Shown: positions 18,401 to 27,213, counted from the stretch's first letter. The stretch: 64,000 bases of DNA from Streptomyces sp. 846.5 (GCF_004365705.1 NZ_SOBN01000001.1:1426001-1490000), one strand, 5' to 3'. Notes: generated by a model from the letters alone, not told the origin. Numbers and translations: made by a program.

Positions 18401-19050
18401 CCGTCACCGAAGACCTGCACCTCGACATGGCGGGCCTGTTCGACCAGTCGCTCCAGGAACATCCCGGCTCCGGAAAAGCTGGCCGCCGCGACCCGGCGGA
18501 CGCTCTCCCATGCCTCGGCCAGCTCGTCCGGCCCATGGCAGGCCCGCATCCCTATGCCGCCGCCACCGCCGGTGGCCTTGAGCATCACCGGGTAGCCGAG
18601 TCCCTCCGCGGCCGCCAGGGCTGACGCGAGGTCAGGAAGCAGGCCGGTCCCGGGAAGCAGCGGCACCCCGGCGGCCTCGGCGGCGGCGCGGGCGGTGTGC
18701 TTGGCGCCGAACACCTCCAGCTGCTCGGGCGTCGGGCCGACGAACACCAGCCCGGCGTCCTCGACGCTGCGGGCGAACTCCGCGTCCTCGGACAGGAATC
18801 CGTAGCCGGGGTGGATCGCCCCCGCGCCGCTGTCCAGCGCCGCCTTGAGGACCAGGTCGGCGCGGAGATAGCTGTCCTTGGCGGGCGCGGGCCCGAGGCG
18901 GACGGCGTGGTCGGCGAGCCGGACGTGCGGCGCGCCGCGGTCCGGGTCGGAGAAGACCGCGACGGTGCGCAGGCCGAGGCGGCGGGCGGTGCGGATGACG
19001 CGTACCGCGATCTCGCCGCGGTTGGCGACCAGCAGGGTGTCGAAGACCAT
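15481..19050 (-). CDS. urea/guanidine carboxylase (biotin-dependent)
   Basis: A 1189-residue single-chain biotin enzyme. Domains in order: biotin carboxylase (about 1-450; LLVANRGEIAVRVIRTARRL, GGGGGIGMRACHG, FLEVNTRLQVEHPVTEAVYG), KipI/KipA-like carboxyltransferase halves (about 460-1090) and a biotinyl domain with AMKM (biotin-accepting Lys1139). It carboxylates urea to allophanate or guanidine to carboxyguanidine with ATP and bicarbonate. Two DUF1989 genes sit immediately upstream, which favours guanidine: such neighbours have been shown to be carboxyguanidine deiminases. Sequence inspection alone cannot settle the substrate. Only 1 bp separates it from the upstream gene. Confidence 0.93.
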   Translation of the reverse strand: MVFDTLLVANRGEIAVRVIRTARRLGLRTVAVFSDPDRGAPHVRLADHAVRLGPAPAKDSYLRADLVLKAALDSGAGAIHPGYGFLSEDAEFARSVEDAGLVFVGPTPEQLEVFGAKHTARAAAEAAGVPLLPGTGLLPDLASALAAAEGLGYPVMLKATGGGGGIGMRACHGPDELAEAWESVRRVAAASFSGAGMFLERLVEQARHVEVQVFGDGTGRVVTLGDRDCSLQRRNQKVIEEAPAPGLPDAVRAGLAESAAALCASIGYRSAGTVEYVYDAARQEASFLEVNTRLQVEHPVTEAVYGVDLVEWMLRLAQGDREIVRPVGPPRGHAVEARVYAEDPNRDHRPSAGLLTRVAFPADVRVDTWVETGTEVGTSYDPMLAKVIVHGEDRADALDRLDAALADSRVDGIETNLGLLRAATAAPAVRAAAHTTATLAGITDPLPRIEVVRAGTLTTVQDWPGRTGYWHVGVPPCGPMDDLSFRLGNRALGNPEGAAGLECTLEGPVLRFSAATTVCVTGAPAEVTLDGAPVPQWEPLTVPAGSELAVGAPEEAGLRSYLLVAGGLDLPDFLGSAATFTLGRFGGHGGRTLRAGDVLHGGRTVTGTQPVPLAERPVLTHAWTLDAAEGPHAAPEFFTEDDIAEFYAAKWSVHFNSARTGVRLVGPKPAWARRDGGEAGLHPSNIHDTPYSVGAVDYTGDMPVLLGPDGPSLGGFVCPATVLTGDRWKLGQLRPGDTVSFRPVTVDGRDRPAIVDGGILARTPEELDRPAVGYRRSGDDNLLVEYGPMQLDLALRMRVHALAEALAALDLPGVVDLTPGIRSLQIHTDPAVLPLADLLPLVQEAERLLPPTRELRVPSRTVHLPLSWDDPATREAIARYMAGVRDDAPWCPWNIEFIRRVNGLDTVEDVYRTVFDAEYLVLGLGDVYLGAPVATPLDPRHRLVTTKYNPARTWTAENSVGIGGAYLCVYGMEGPGGYQFVGRTVQVWSGWQQRGPFEPGKPWLLRFFDRIKWFPVEADELLEMRADMAAGRLAVTMEEGEFALADHLRFLDENAADIAAFRERQGAAFGAERQAWELAGEFDRAEQEQVAAPPAEEITVPEGGRLIEAQFTACVWKVDVEPGQLVTAGQRLMAVEAMKMESVLTAPQDGLVERLLVRAGDQVEAGAPLLLLVPAEVRETVEATIGDAA

Positions 19051-19051
19051 C

Positions 19052-19681
19052 TCAGGGCGCTCCGTCGGTGATCGTCATCAGGACCGGGGTGGGGTCGAAG
19101 CCGTTGCAGGGGTTGTTCACCTGCGGGCAGTTGGAGACCAGCACCAGCACGTCGGTCTCGGCGCGCAGCGTCAGCGAGAGTCCGGGCGCGGACAGGCCGT
19201 CGACAATGCCGAGGGTGCCGTCGGGCTCCACCGGGACGTTCATGTACCAGTTGACATTGCCCACCAGGTCGCGCTTGCCCAGACCCCAACGGGAGCCCTC
19301 GGCGAGGAAGTTGTCCACGCAGGCGTGCTGGGTCCAGGTGTGGTGGCCGTAGCGCAGGGTGTTGGACTCCCGGCTGCAGGCGCCGCCGATGGTGTCGTGC
19401 CGGCCGACCTGGTCGGCGCTGACGGTCATCAGCGGGGTGTGCTCGTTGGAGAGCAGCACGCTACCGGTGGTGAGGAAGATGGAGCCCTGGGCCTGGATGG
19501 TGTCGGCGGCGCTGTAGCGGACCGAGAGGTCGTGCCGGTCGTACACCAGGAAGTCCACGGCCTGGTTGCCGGCCAGGTCGGTGACGGTCAGCGACTGTCC
19601 GGCGCGCAGCGCGGCGGACCAGGCGGCCCGGGCCGGGACGGTGGCGGTCGAAGTCGGGGTCGAAACGTCGGTGGTCGTCAT
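19052..19681 (-). CDS. DUF1989 protein, urea-carboxylase-associated (carboxyguanidine deiminase subunit candidate)
   Basis: A 209-residue UAAP2-like DUF1989 protein. Visible family motifs are AGNQAVDFLVYD, SNEHTPLMTVSADQVGRHDTIGG, HTWTQHACVDNFL and the metal-type cysteine region SNCPQVNNPCNGFDPTP near the C-terminus. DUF1989 pairs next to carboxylase genes have been shown in other bacteria to form carboxyguanidine deiminase (CgdAB), turning carboxyguanidine into allophanate and ammonium. It lies 1 bp before the carboxylase and just after its paralogue, clearly in one operon. Confidence 0.9.
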   Translation of the reverse strand: MTTTDVSTPTSTATVPARAAWSAALRAGQSLTVTDLAGNQAVDFLVYDRHDLSVRYSAADTIQAQGSIFLTTGSVLLSNEHTPLMTVSADQVGRHDTIGGACSRESNTLRYGHHTWTQHACVDNFLAEGSRWGLGKRDLVGNVNWYMNVPVEPDGTLGIVDGLSAPGLSLTLRAETDVLVLVSNCPQVNNPCNGFDPTPVLMTITDGAP

Positions 19682-19682
19682 G

Positions 19683-20486
19683 TCACAGCCCCCGTGCGGC
19701 GCAGAATTCGGCGGTGTTCAGAAAGGCGCGGTGTCCCTCGGGCGTCGCCTCCCACAGTGCATCGCCCGGTCCGGTGGGCCGGCCGCGCCAGGCGGTGACC
19801 TCCAGCGGGCCGCAGTGGTAGTCGGTGCGCGGGTCCAGCGGATGCGGGACGTTGGCGATCAGCACGGTCAGCGGCTGTTCCGCGCGCAGCGTCACCGCCG
19901 TGCCGGGACCGGCCGAGCCGGTGTACTCCAGCGCGCCGTCGTCGGTGACCCGGACGCCCTGGAACAGCGAGAGCGAGGGGGCCAGGTCGCGCCGGTCGAG
20001 ACCGTTCTTGGCTGCGGCGAGCAGCAGCAGTTCGCGTCCGGCCGGGGTGGCCGACTGGGGCGCGCCGTCGCCGTAGCGCGCGGTGTTGCGGGCCAGGGTG
20101 GAGGTGCCGCACAGGGCGTCGTGCCGGCCCGAGCCGTCCTCGGTGATGCTGGCCAGGACCCGGCCCTGGTCGGAGAGGAGCAGGCTGCCCGGGCCGAGGT
20201 AGGCGTTCCACTGGACCTTGGTGGTGTCTGCGACGTTCAGCCGCTCCCAGGGCCGGTCGGCGACATAGAGCAGCAGATGGGCACAGGCGTCGCCGAGCGG
20301 GTCGGCGAGCCGCAGCGAGGTGCCCCGGGCCAGCACCTTGTGGGTGTAGTTGCCGCCGGGGACGGTCTCGGCCCAGACCAAGTCCTCGGCGGGAACGCCC
20401 GGCGGTGCGGCGGGCCGGTCTACGGGGGCGGCCTGGGCGCGGGCGTGGTCCCGGGCGGCATAGGTGGTGTCGGTCGCCGAACGCAC
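19683..20486 (-). CDS. DUF1989 protein, urea-carboxylase-associated (second deiminase subunit candidate)
   Basis: First gene of the operon, 267 residues, UAAP1-like. Motifs parallel to its neighbour: PGGNYTHKVLARGTSLRLAD, DACAHLLLYVADRPWERLNVADT, GRHDALCGTS and IANVPHPLD-x6-CGPLEV with a metal-binding-type Cys. Paired with the downstream DUF1989 protein it probably forms a heteromeric carboxyguanidine deiminase. GTG start with AGGAGG 7 nt upstream. The promoter region has a TetR-type palindrome (20519-20542) and a GlnR-type box (20565-20591), so expression should respond to nitrogen supply. Confidence 0.9.
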   Translation of the reverse strand: MRSATDTTYAARDHARAQAAPVDRPAAPPGVPAEDLVWAETVPGGNYTHKVLARGTSLRLADPLGDACAHLLLYVADRPWERLNVADTTKVQWNAYLGPGSLLLSDQGRVLASITEDGSGRHDALCGTSTLARNTARYGDGAPQSATPAGRELLLLAAAKNGLDRRDLAPSLSLFQGVRVTDDGALEYTGSAGPGTAVTLRAEQPLTVLIANVPHPLDPRTDYHCGPLEVTAWRGRPTGPGDALWEATPEGHRAFLNTAEFCAARGL

Positions 20487-20518
20487 GGTCAGCCTCCTGG
20501 TGCGGGAGCGGATTCGCT

Positions 20519-20542
20519 AATTTCTGTCGCTTGACAGAAATT
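20519..20542. promoter_or_regulatory. AmtR/TetR-like operator of the carboxylase operon
   Basis: AATTTCTGTC, a 4-nt spacer, then GACAGAAATT: perfect 10-bp arms. It lies 33 bp before the first operon gene. The same core recurs at 23372-23399 before the permease. The form resembles AmtR boxes (TTTCTGTC-N4-GACAGAAA type) that control urea-carboxylase genes in mycobacteria. The TetR gene next door is the obvious binder. Confidence 0.75.
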
Positions 20543-20564
20543 AAGCGAGCCGCGCTTCCGGGCC

Positions 20565-20591
20565 GTTGCCCGGACGTTTCGAGGCGGTAAC
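20565..20591 (-). promoter_or_regulatory. GlnR-type box upstream of the carboxylase operon
   Basis: Read on the minus strand: GTTAC-N6-GAAAC-N6-GCAAC. The first two elements match the Streptomyces GlnR a-site (gTnAc) and b-site (GaAAc) exactly with the correct 6-bp spacing, and the third is one base from another a-site. It sits just upstream of the TetR-type operator, as expected for an activator of the minus-strand operon. Confidence 0.65.
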
Positions 20592-20702
20592 ACGCCTCGG
20601 CGGGTGCACCACCGCGGGGTTCCGCAGGGGCACGGGGAGTCGCTCCCCGGGAGGCTGCAGCGTGCCGGTAACACGCCTCTACCGGTGTGCGAGGATCGCT
20701 GC

Positions 20703-21449
20703 ATGTCCACCAGCGCCCGCACCTCCGGTTCCAGCGCCTCGAGTCAGAGCCGCGCCCCGGGCCCGAAGCGCGGACGGGTCGGCCGGCCCCGGGTCCAGGG
20801 TCCCGCCGCCGACGGCCTGGAGCCCCGGGACGGCGTCCTGGCCGCCGCCGCCGAGCTCTTCACCCGCCTGGGCTACGCCGCGACGACCACCCGGGCCATC
20901 GCCGAACGCGCCGGGCTGCGCCAGGCGTCGATGTACCACTACTTCGCCGGCAAGGAGGACATCCTCGCCGAGCTGCTGGAGGGCACCGTCCAGCCCTCGC
21001 TGGACCTGGCCCGGGTGCTGGTGGCCCGTGACGAGCCGAGCGCCGAGGCCCGGCTGTGGGCGCTGTGCCGGGCGGACGTCGCGCTGCTCTGCGGCGGGCC
21101 GCACAACCTGGGGGCGCTCTATCTGCTGCCCGAGGTGGGCGCGGAGCGGTTCGCCGCCTTCCACCAGGTACGCGCGGCGCTGAAGGCTTCGTACCGGGAG
21201 CTGCTGGCGGCCGGCACGGCGGGCGCCGCCCTCGGCGGTCCCGAGCTGGAACTCCGCGGCGACCTGCTGTTCGGGCTGATCGAGGGCGTCATCCTGATCC
21301 GGCGTCAGGCCCCCACCGAGCCCGCCGAGGCGCTGCCCTCGGCGGCGGCCGACGCCGCCCTGCGCCTGTCCGGAGCGCCGGAGGCCACCGTCGCCGAAGC
21401 GGCCGTGCAGGGCGCCCGGTTGCTGGGCGCCCTGCACGTCTCCGGTTGA
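20703..21449 (+). CDS. TetR-family regulator, AmtR-like candidate
   Basis: A 248-residue repressor divergent from the carboxylase operon. After a Ser/Arg-rich N-terminal extension, the HTH is AAAELFTRLGYAATTTRAIA followed by ERAGLRQASMYHYFAGKEDI, the typical TetR recognition helix. The ligand domain (about 110-248) contains GPHNLGALYLLPEVG. Position between the operon and the permease, both preceded by the same palindrome, suggests it represses both. In M. smegmatis AmtR is a TetR protein that controls urea-degradation genes through a similar site. ATG start at 20703; the frame is open from 20604. Confidence 0.88.
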   Translation: MSTSARTSGSSASSQSRAPGPKRGRVGRPRVQGPAADGLEPRDGVLAAAAELFTRLGYAATTTRAIAERAGLRQASMYHYFAGKEDILAELLEGTVQPSLDLARVLVARDEPSAEARLWALCRADVALLCGGPHNLGALYLLPEVGAERFAAFHQVRAALKASYRELLAAGTAGAALGGPELELRGDLLFGLIEGVILIRRQAPTEPAEALPSAAADAALRLSGAPEATVAEAAVQGARLLGALHVSG

Positions 21450-21500
21450 CCGGGGTTGCCAGGGCCTGAGCCCTCCGCCCCCGCTTACGCTCCGGGTCGC

Positions 21501-23117
21501 TCAGCCTTGCTCGGCGGTTCCGTCGACGCCGACCACCTGCGGGGTTCGTGGGGGCGCGGGGGGTCGCTCCCCGGAGGATCGCAGTGCCCGGTGCGCGAAC
21601 ACGCCGAGCAGTAGCGCCCCCGCCAGGAACAGCAGGGTGAAGTACTGCAGGTACCAGTGCCCGCCCTGCGGGTCGTAGACCGCCAGCCGCGGCCAGGCCA
21701 GGTTGACCGCCATCGCCAGCCCGTACACCACCGCCAGGACGTTGATCGGCAGCCCCCAGCGGCCCAGTGAGAACACCGGCCGCCCGGTCTCGTCCGCGCC
21801 GTCCCGCCCGCCCAGCGGCACACCGCGCAGCCGACGCAGCAGCATCGGTCCGGTGACCATGGCGTAGGCGATGTAGACCAGCACGATGCAGGTGGTGCCC
21901 AGGGCCAGGTACACCGACGGGGAGACCAGGCTCATCGCCATCGCCGCCGCTGCGAGCACGCCGACGACCACGGCGGGCGCCTTGGGGGTGCCGGTACGCG
22001 TCCCCACCGCCGCCAGCCGGCGGGAGGCCGGCAGCGCGCCGTCCCTGGCCATCGAGAAGACCATCCGCGCACCGGCGGTCTGGATCGCCAGCGTCGCCAC
22101 GCACACCGCGACTGCGACGTCGGCGAGCAGCGCCTTGCCCAGGCCGCTGCCGAGTCTGCTGGTCAGCACATAGGAGAGCCCCTCACCGGCCAGATGGCCG
22201 TCGGTCAGGCTGGGCGCCGCGAGCACCCCGCCGAGCAGGATCAGGCCGCCGCCGAGACCGGCCGCCGCCACCGCGCCCAGGATGGTGCGCGGAGCGGTGC
22301 GCCGGGGCGAGCGGGTCTCCTCGGACATCTCCCCGGCGCTGTCGAAGCCCACCAGGACGTAGGCGGCGCTGAACGAGGCGATCAGGAACACGCCCAGGTA
22401 GCCGCCGGCGACATGGCCGGTGTGCAGGGTGACCCCGGGTCCCCGCTCGGTGTGGGTGAACAGCAGCACCGCCATCAGCGCGATGCCGATCAGCTCGCAG
22501 GTCACCCCGACGCTGTTGATCACGGACATCACCCGGATGTCGACCACATTGACCACCGTGGTCAGCACCAGCAGCACCAGGCCCAGCAGCACCGCGTTCT
22601 GCGCGCCGGTGTGGGTGGTCGGCGAGGGGTCGCCGCCGACGATCTGGAAGCCGGACCAGATCGCCGGAAGCACCACCTGCAGCGCCAGGGCCGCCGCGGA
22701 GACCACGACGATCTGTCCGATGACCATCAGCCAGCCGGCGAACCAGCCGAAGGTGGGGGTGCTCAGCCGGGTCGCCCACTGGTAGACGGCCCCGGAGATG
22801 GGGTAGCGCGCCGCGAGTTCGGCGAAGCAGGCCGCGACGGCGAGCTGGCCGACCAGGACCAGCGGCCAGGTCCAGACGAACGCGGCCCCGCCGAAGGAGA
22901 AGCCGAACGCGAAGAACTGGAACACGGTGGTGAGTACCGAGATGAAGGAGAACCCCGCGGCGAAGGAGGCGTAACGGCCGAGTCTGCGGTGCAGTTCCTG
23001 CCGGTAGCCGAAGGCGGCGAGGGCGACCGCGTCGGTCGTGCCGTCGGCGCCGGGTGCGGGAGGCGCGTCGACGCCCAGAGTCGGGGTGGTGGTGCCGCTG
23101 AGAGCGGGATCGGGCAT
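21501..23117 (-). CDS. APC-superfamily amino acid/amine permease
   Basis: Cytoplasmic-membrane permease of 538 residues with about 12 hydrophobic helices. APC motifs are ARYPISGAVYQWATRLS (helix 2-3), FSAAYVLVGFDSAGEMSEET (helix 6) and ARMVFSMARDGALPASRRLA. It resembles the GabP/UctT-like branch that imports amines and amino acids. Its location beside the carboxylase operon and the shared TetR-type palindrome suggest it imports the operon's nitrogen substrate, possibly guanidine or urea. That substrate is inference. The leader is long, about 250 nt from the candidate operator to the start. Confidence 0.88.
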   Translation of the reverse strand: MPDPALSGTTTPTLGVDAPPAPGADGTTDAVALAAFGYRQELHRRLGRYASFAAGFSFISVLTTVFQFFAFGFSFGGAAFVWTWPLVLVGQLAVAACFAELAARYPISGAVYQWATRLSTPTFGWFAGWLMVIGQIVVVSAAALALQVVLPAIWSGFQIVGGDPSPTTHTGAQNAVLLGLVLLVLTTVVNVVDIRVMSVINSVGVTCELIGIALMAVLLFTHTERGPGVTLHTGHVAGGYLGVFLIASFSAAYVLVGFDSAGEMSEETRSPRRTAPRTILGAVAAAGLGGGLILLGGVLAAPSLTDGHLAGEGLSYVLTSRLGSGLGKALLADVAVAVCVATLAIQTAGARMVFSMARDGALPASRRLAAVGTRTGTPKAPAVVVGVLAAAAMAMSLVSPSVYLALGTTCIVLVYIAYAMVTGPMLLRRLRGVPLGGRDGADETGRPVFSLGRWGLPINVLAVVYGLAMAVNLAWPRLAVYDPQGGHWYLQYFTLLFLAGALLLGVFAHRALRSSGERPPAPPRTPQVVGVDGTAEQG

Positions 23118-23255
23118 GGCTGTCCCCTGTCGCTTCCGTGAGTGACTGGGACGCGGCGGCGGACGCCGGCGCGCCGCGACAGGCGGGTACGGCCCGATGG
23201 CGGCGGGCGGTTGACTGGGCGGGCTGTTGATTGCGAGCCAGGGAACCGGCCGGTT

Positions 23256-23282
23256 GTTGCGGGAGCGCTAACAGCGCGTTAC
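23256..23282 (-). promoter_or_regulatory. weaker GlnR-like box upstream of permease
   Basis: On the minus strand GTAAC-N6-TTAGC-N6-GCAAC. The first element is a perfect a-site and the spacing matches the stronger box at 20565-20591. The central b-site is poor. Confidence 0.4.
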
Positions 23283-23371
23283 GAGCGCAGAAATCCCCGC
23301 TTCGACCGGCGCGCGAAAGCGCCCCTTACGGCGCCGACACGGGCGCGATACGGGGCGGAAACCTGCCGTCC

Positions 23372-23399
23372 CTAATTTCTGTCACGCGACAGGTATTAG
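23372..23399. promoter_or_regulatory. second AmtR/TetR-like operator
   Basis: CTAATTTCTGTC, a 4-nt spacer, then GACAGGTATTAG: 10 of 12 arm positions are complementary. It shares AATTTCTGTC-N4-GACAG with the operator at 20519-20542. It lies about 255 bp before the permease start. Confidence 0.65.
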
Positions 23400-23473
23400 A
23401 GATGACCGTTGCGGTCGTGAGGGCCCCCGGTGGCGGCCGGGGGCTCGGCACGGGTCGACCGCAACGCAACGCG

Positions 23474-24772
<1,299 letters not shown>

Positions 24773-24859
24773 TCCCGCTCCTCGACTAGCCCCGCCCCGT
24801 GTTAGCGATCACAACCCTAGTCCCGGCCCGGAACGGCCTCGCGGGCGCTACCGGTCCGG

Positions 24860-25525
24860 TCAGGAACTCCCGGCCGCGGCCGCCACCGCTTCCTGGATCG
24901 GGACCTCTCCGCCGATGAGCTCCAGGGTGAGACCGCTGGTCGCCGGGGTGTCCAGCAGGGCGGCGAGGACGGCGGCGACGTCGGCGCGCGGGACGCTGCC
25001 TCGGCCGGTGCTCGGTGCGAGCCGGACCCTGCCGGTGGCCGGCCCGTCGGTGAGCGCGCCCGGACGGAGGATCGTCCAGTCCAGGCCCTTGCGGGCGGTG
25101 ATGTCGGCGTCGGCCGCGGCCTTGGCGCGCAGGTAGCCGGCGAACACCGGGTCGGTGCCGGGCGCGGGCTCGCGGTCGGCGCCCATCGAGGAGACCACCA
25201 CGAAGCGGCGCACCCCGGCCAGTTCTGCGGCGTCCGCGAACAGTACGGCGGCGGCGCGGTCCACCGTCTCCTTGCGGCCGGCCCCGCTGCCGGGGCCCGC
25301 CCCGGCGGCGAAGACCGCGGCGTCGGCCCCGGCCAGGGCCGCCGCCACCTCCTCGACCGTGGACGACTCCAGGTCGCGCACGACCGGCTCGGCCCCGGCG
25401 GCCCGCAGGTCGTCCGACTGGGCGGGATTGCGGATCAGGCCGACCGGTGTGTGGCCGCGGGCGGCGAGCAGGCGTTCCAGGTGCAGGGCGATCTGGCCGT
25501 GTCCTCCGGCGATGACAGTACGCAT
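24860..25525 (-). CDS. NAD(P)-binding protein, atypical SDR (NmrA/YwnB-like)
   Basis: A 221-residue Rossmann protein. The dinucleotide-binding loop is IAGGHGQIALHLERLLAARG, and VVVSSMGADRE and YLRAKAAADADI (YxxxK-like) mark the atypical SDR fold. The length fits the NAD(P)H-binding family often annotated as sugar epimerase or stress-related. Substrate unknown. It lies 22 bp downstream of the pentapeptide-repeat gene on the same strand and may be co-transcribed with it. Confidence 0.88.
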   Translation of the reverse strand: MRTVIAGGHGQIALHLERLLAARGHTPVGLIRNPAQSDDLRAAGAEPVVRDLESSTVEEVAAALAGADAAVFAAGAGPGSGAGRKETVDRAAAVLFADAAELAGVRRFVVVSSMGADREPAPGTDPVFAGYLRAKAAADADITARKGLDWTILRPGALTDGPATGRVRLAPSTGRGSVPRADVAAVLAALLDTPATSGLTLELIGGEVPIQEAVAAAAGSS

Positions 25526-25547
25526 GCCTTCGACCCTACGGCTGCCC

Positions 25548-26198
25548 TCAGCCGACCCGCAGCCCGAGCGCGGCGGCTATCACCGCGGCCTGCGGCAGGT
25601 CGATCATGGCCCCGCGCAGCTCCACGGTGAGCGGATCCAGCGCGGACAGGTCGCTGCCGCGCAGGTCGGCGCCGGTGAGCTTGGCGCCGTCCAGCATCGC
25701 GCCGGACAGATCCGTGCCGGTGAGCACTGCCTTCTCCAGTCGGGCGGCGCTGAGGTCGACCTCGCGCATCCGGACGTTCTCGATCGTCGCCTGCCGCAGG
25801 TCCGCGCCGGGCAGCCCGACATAGGACCAGTCGCCGCCGGAGACCTGGAAGAGGTTGAAGGTGCAGCGCTGGAACGCGCTGCCCACCAGCTTGCAGTCGG
25901 TGAAGCGGGTGTCGAAGAAGGTGCAGTTGCGGAAGGTGCAGTTGGTGAAGGCCGCACCGGTGTGCCGGGAGGCGTTGAAGCGCACCCCGGCGAAGGTGCA
26001 CTCGTCGAAGACCGTGCCGCTGCTGGCCACCTCGGTCCAGTCGGTGTCCAGGAAGCTGTATCGACTGAAGCGGTCCTCGGCGGTCAGCTCGCGGGCGTAC
26101 CAGTCCTCGTCCCGGACCATCAGCTCCGGATCGGGAACCGGGGGCCGGTGCGGGACGGGATCGTGGTTCGCGCGGGGACGGTTCGCCATGCGGCTCAT
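25548..26198 (-). CDS. pentapeptide-repeat protein
   Basis: A 216-residue protein dominated by A(D/N)LxX-type repeats from about residue 55 to 200, for example FDECTFAGVRF, FTNCTFRNCTFFDTRF, ADLRQATIENVRMREVDLSA, TDLSGAMLDGAKLTGADLRG. These fold as a right-handed quadrilateral beta-helix. Some members (Qnr, MfpA, McbG) mimic DNA and protect gyrase, but the repeat alone does not assign that role. Two in-frame ATGs (26198 and 26189) are possible; neither has a strong ribosome-binding site. Confidence 0.88.
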   Translation of the reverse strand: MSRMANRPRANHDPVPHRPPVPDPELMVRDEDWYARELTAEDRFSRYSFLDTDWTEVASSGTVFDECTFAGVRFNASRHTGAAFTNCTFRNCTFFDTRFTDCKLVGSAFQRCTFNLFQVSGGDWSYVGLPGADLRQATIENVRMREVDLSAARLEKAVLTGTDLSGAMLDGAKLTGADLRGSDLSALDPLTVELRGAMIDLPQAAVIAAALGLRVG

Positions 26199-26259
26199 TC
26201 AACACCGGGGGTCTGACAACGGCCCGGGAGAGCCGATCGGGCTGGCGCCGGGCGCCGGC

Positions 26260-27210
26260 TCAGCACTGGGTGAACGTCCGGCGGTAGTCCATCGGGGTCA
26301 CCCCCACCGCGCGGCGGAAGTGGTGCCGCAGCAGCGCCGCGCTGCCGAAGCCGCAGATCCTGGCGATCTCGTCGACGCCCCAGCCGGTGTCCTCCAGCAG
26401 CCGCCGGGCGTGCGACACCCGCTGCGAGGCCAGCCAGCGCTGCGGCGTGGTGCCGGTCTCGGCGGCGAAGCGGCGGGCCAGGGTGCGGGTGGACAGCTGC
26501 GCCCGGCGGGCCAGCGAGGCGACCGTGTGCTCGGTGTCCAGGGTCTCCAGCATCCAGCTGAGCAGCGGCTCCAGGCTGTCGGCCTCGCACTCGGGGATCG
26601 GGGCGGCGATGTACTGGCGCTGCCCGCCGTCCCGCTGCGGCGGGACCACCATCCGCCGGGCGATGGCGGTGGCCGCGGCGGTGCCCAGCTCCCGGCGGAC
26701 CAGGTGCAGGCAGGCGTCGATGCCGGCGGCGGTGCCGGCGCTGGTGATGATGTCGCCCTCGTCGACGAAGAGCACGTCCGGGTCGAGCTTGGCCTCCGGG
26801 AAGCGCTTGGCCAGCGCCTCCGCGTGCCGCCAGTGGGTGGTGCAGCGCAGGCCGTCCAGCAGCCCGGCCGCCCCCAGCACGAACGCGCCGCTGCAGACCG
26901 AGAGCAGCACCGCGCCCCGGGCGTGGGCCGCGACCACCGCGTCCAGCACGGCCTGCGGGTACTCGTCCCGGATCAGGGCGGCCGGGAGCGCGACCAGGTC
27001 CGCGTCCTCCAGCGCCTCCAGCCCGTACTCGGGCACGAGCTGCGCGCCGACGTTGAGCCGTACCGGCCGGCCGGCCTGCTCGCCGCAGACCCGGAAGTCG
27101 AACGGGGGAACGCCGTCGTCGGTGCGGTCGATCCCGAACACCTCACAGACCACGCCGAACTCGAACGGGGCGGAATCGTCGATCAGTATCACCGCGACGG
27201 TCTTCAGCAT
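26260..27210 (-). CDS. GlxA-family transcriptional regulator (DJ-1/PfpI + AraC HTH)
   Basis: A 316-residue AraC-type regulator. Residues 1-170 form a DJ-1/PfpI-like domain (TVAVILIDDSAPFEFGVVCE, SVCSGAFVLGAAGLLDG, with Cys at the nucleophile elbow, and FVDEGDIITSAGTAAGID). Residues 215-316 are a double-HTH AraC domain (VASLARRAQLSTRTLARRFA, GTTPQRWLASQRVSHARRLL, VDEIARICGFGSAALLRHHF). The ATG at 27210 matches the family start; the frame stays open to 27288. Upstream are two palindromes and a TGGCAGG repeat (27214-27270), so autoregulation is likely. Confidence 0.92.
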   Translation of the reverse strand: MLKTVAVILIDDSAPFEFGVVCEVFGIDRTDDGVPPFDFRVCGEQAGRPVRLNVGAQLVPEYGLEALEDADLVALPAALIRDEYPQAVLDAVVAAHARGAVLLSVCSGAFVLGAAGLLDGLRCTTHWRHAEALAKRFPEAKLDPDVLFVDEGDIITSAGTAAGIDACLHLVRRELGTAAATAIARRMVVPPQRDGGQRQYIAAPIPECEADSLEPLLSWMLETLDTEHTVASLARRAQLSTRTLARRFAAETGTTPQRWLASQRVSHARRLLEDTGWGVDEIARICGFGSAALLRHHFRRAVGVTPMDYRRTFTQC

Positions 27211-27213
27211 GCC

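Larger units (their letters stand above)
23118..23473. other. non-coding region upstream of permease
   Basis: A 356-bp stretch without a gene, between the permease start and the end of the alditol oxidase gene. It contains a GlnR-like element (23256-23282) and a TetR-type palindrome (23372-23399). I looked for a guanidine-I (ykkC) riboswitch core on the minus strand and saw none. Confidence 0.5.

Noticed and set aside
20487-20702. Possible guanidine (ykkC) riboswitch before the carboxylase operon
   Set aside because: The region is short and taken up by the palindrome and GlnR-type box; no conserved ykkC core bases were seen.
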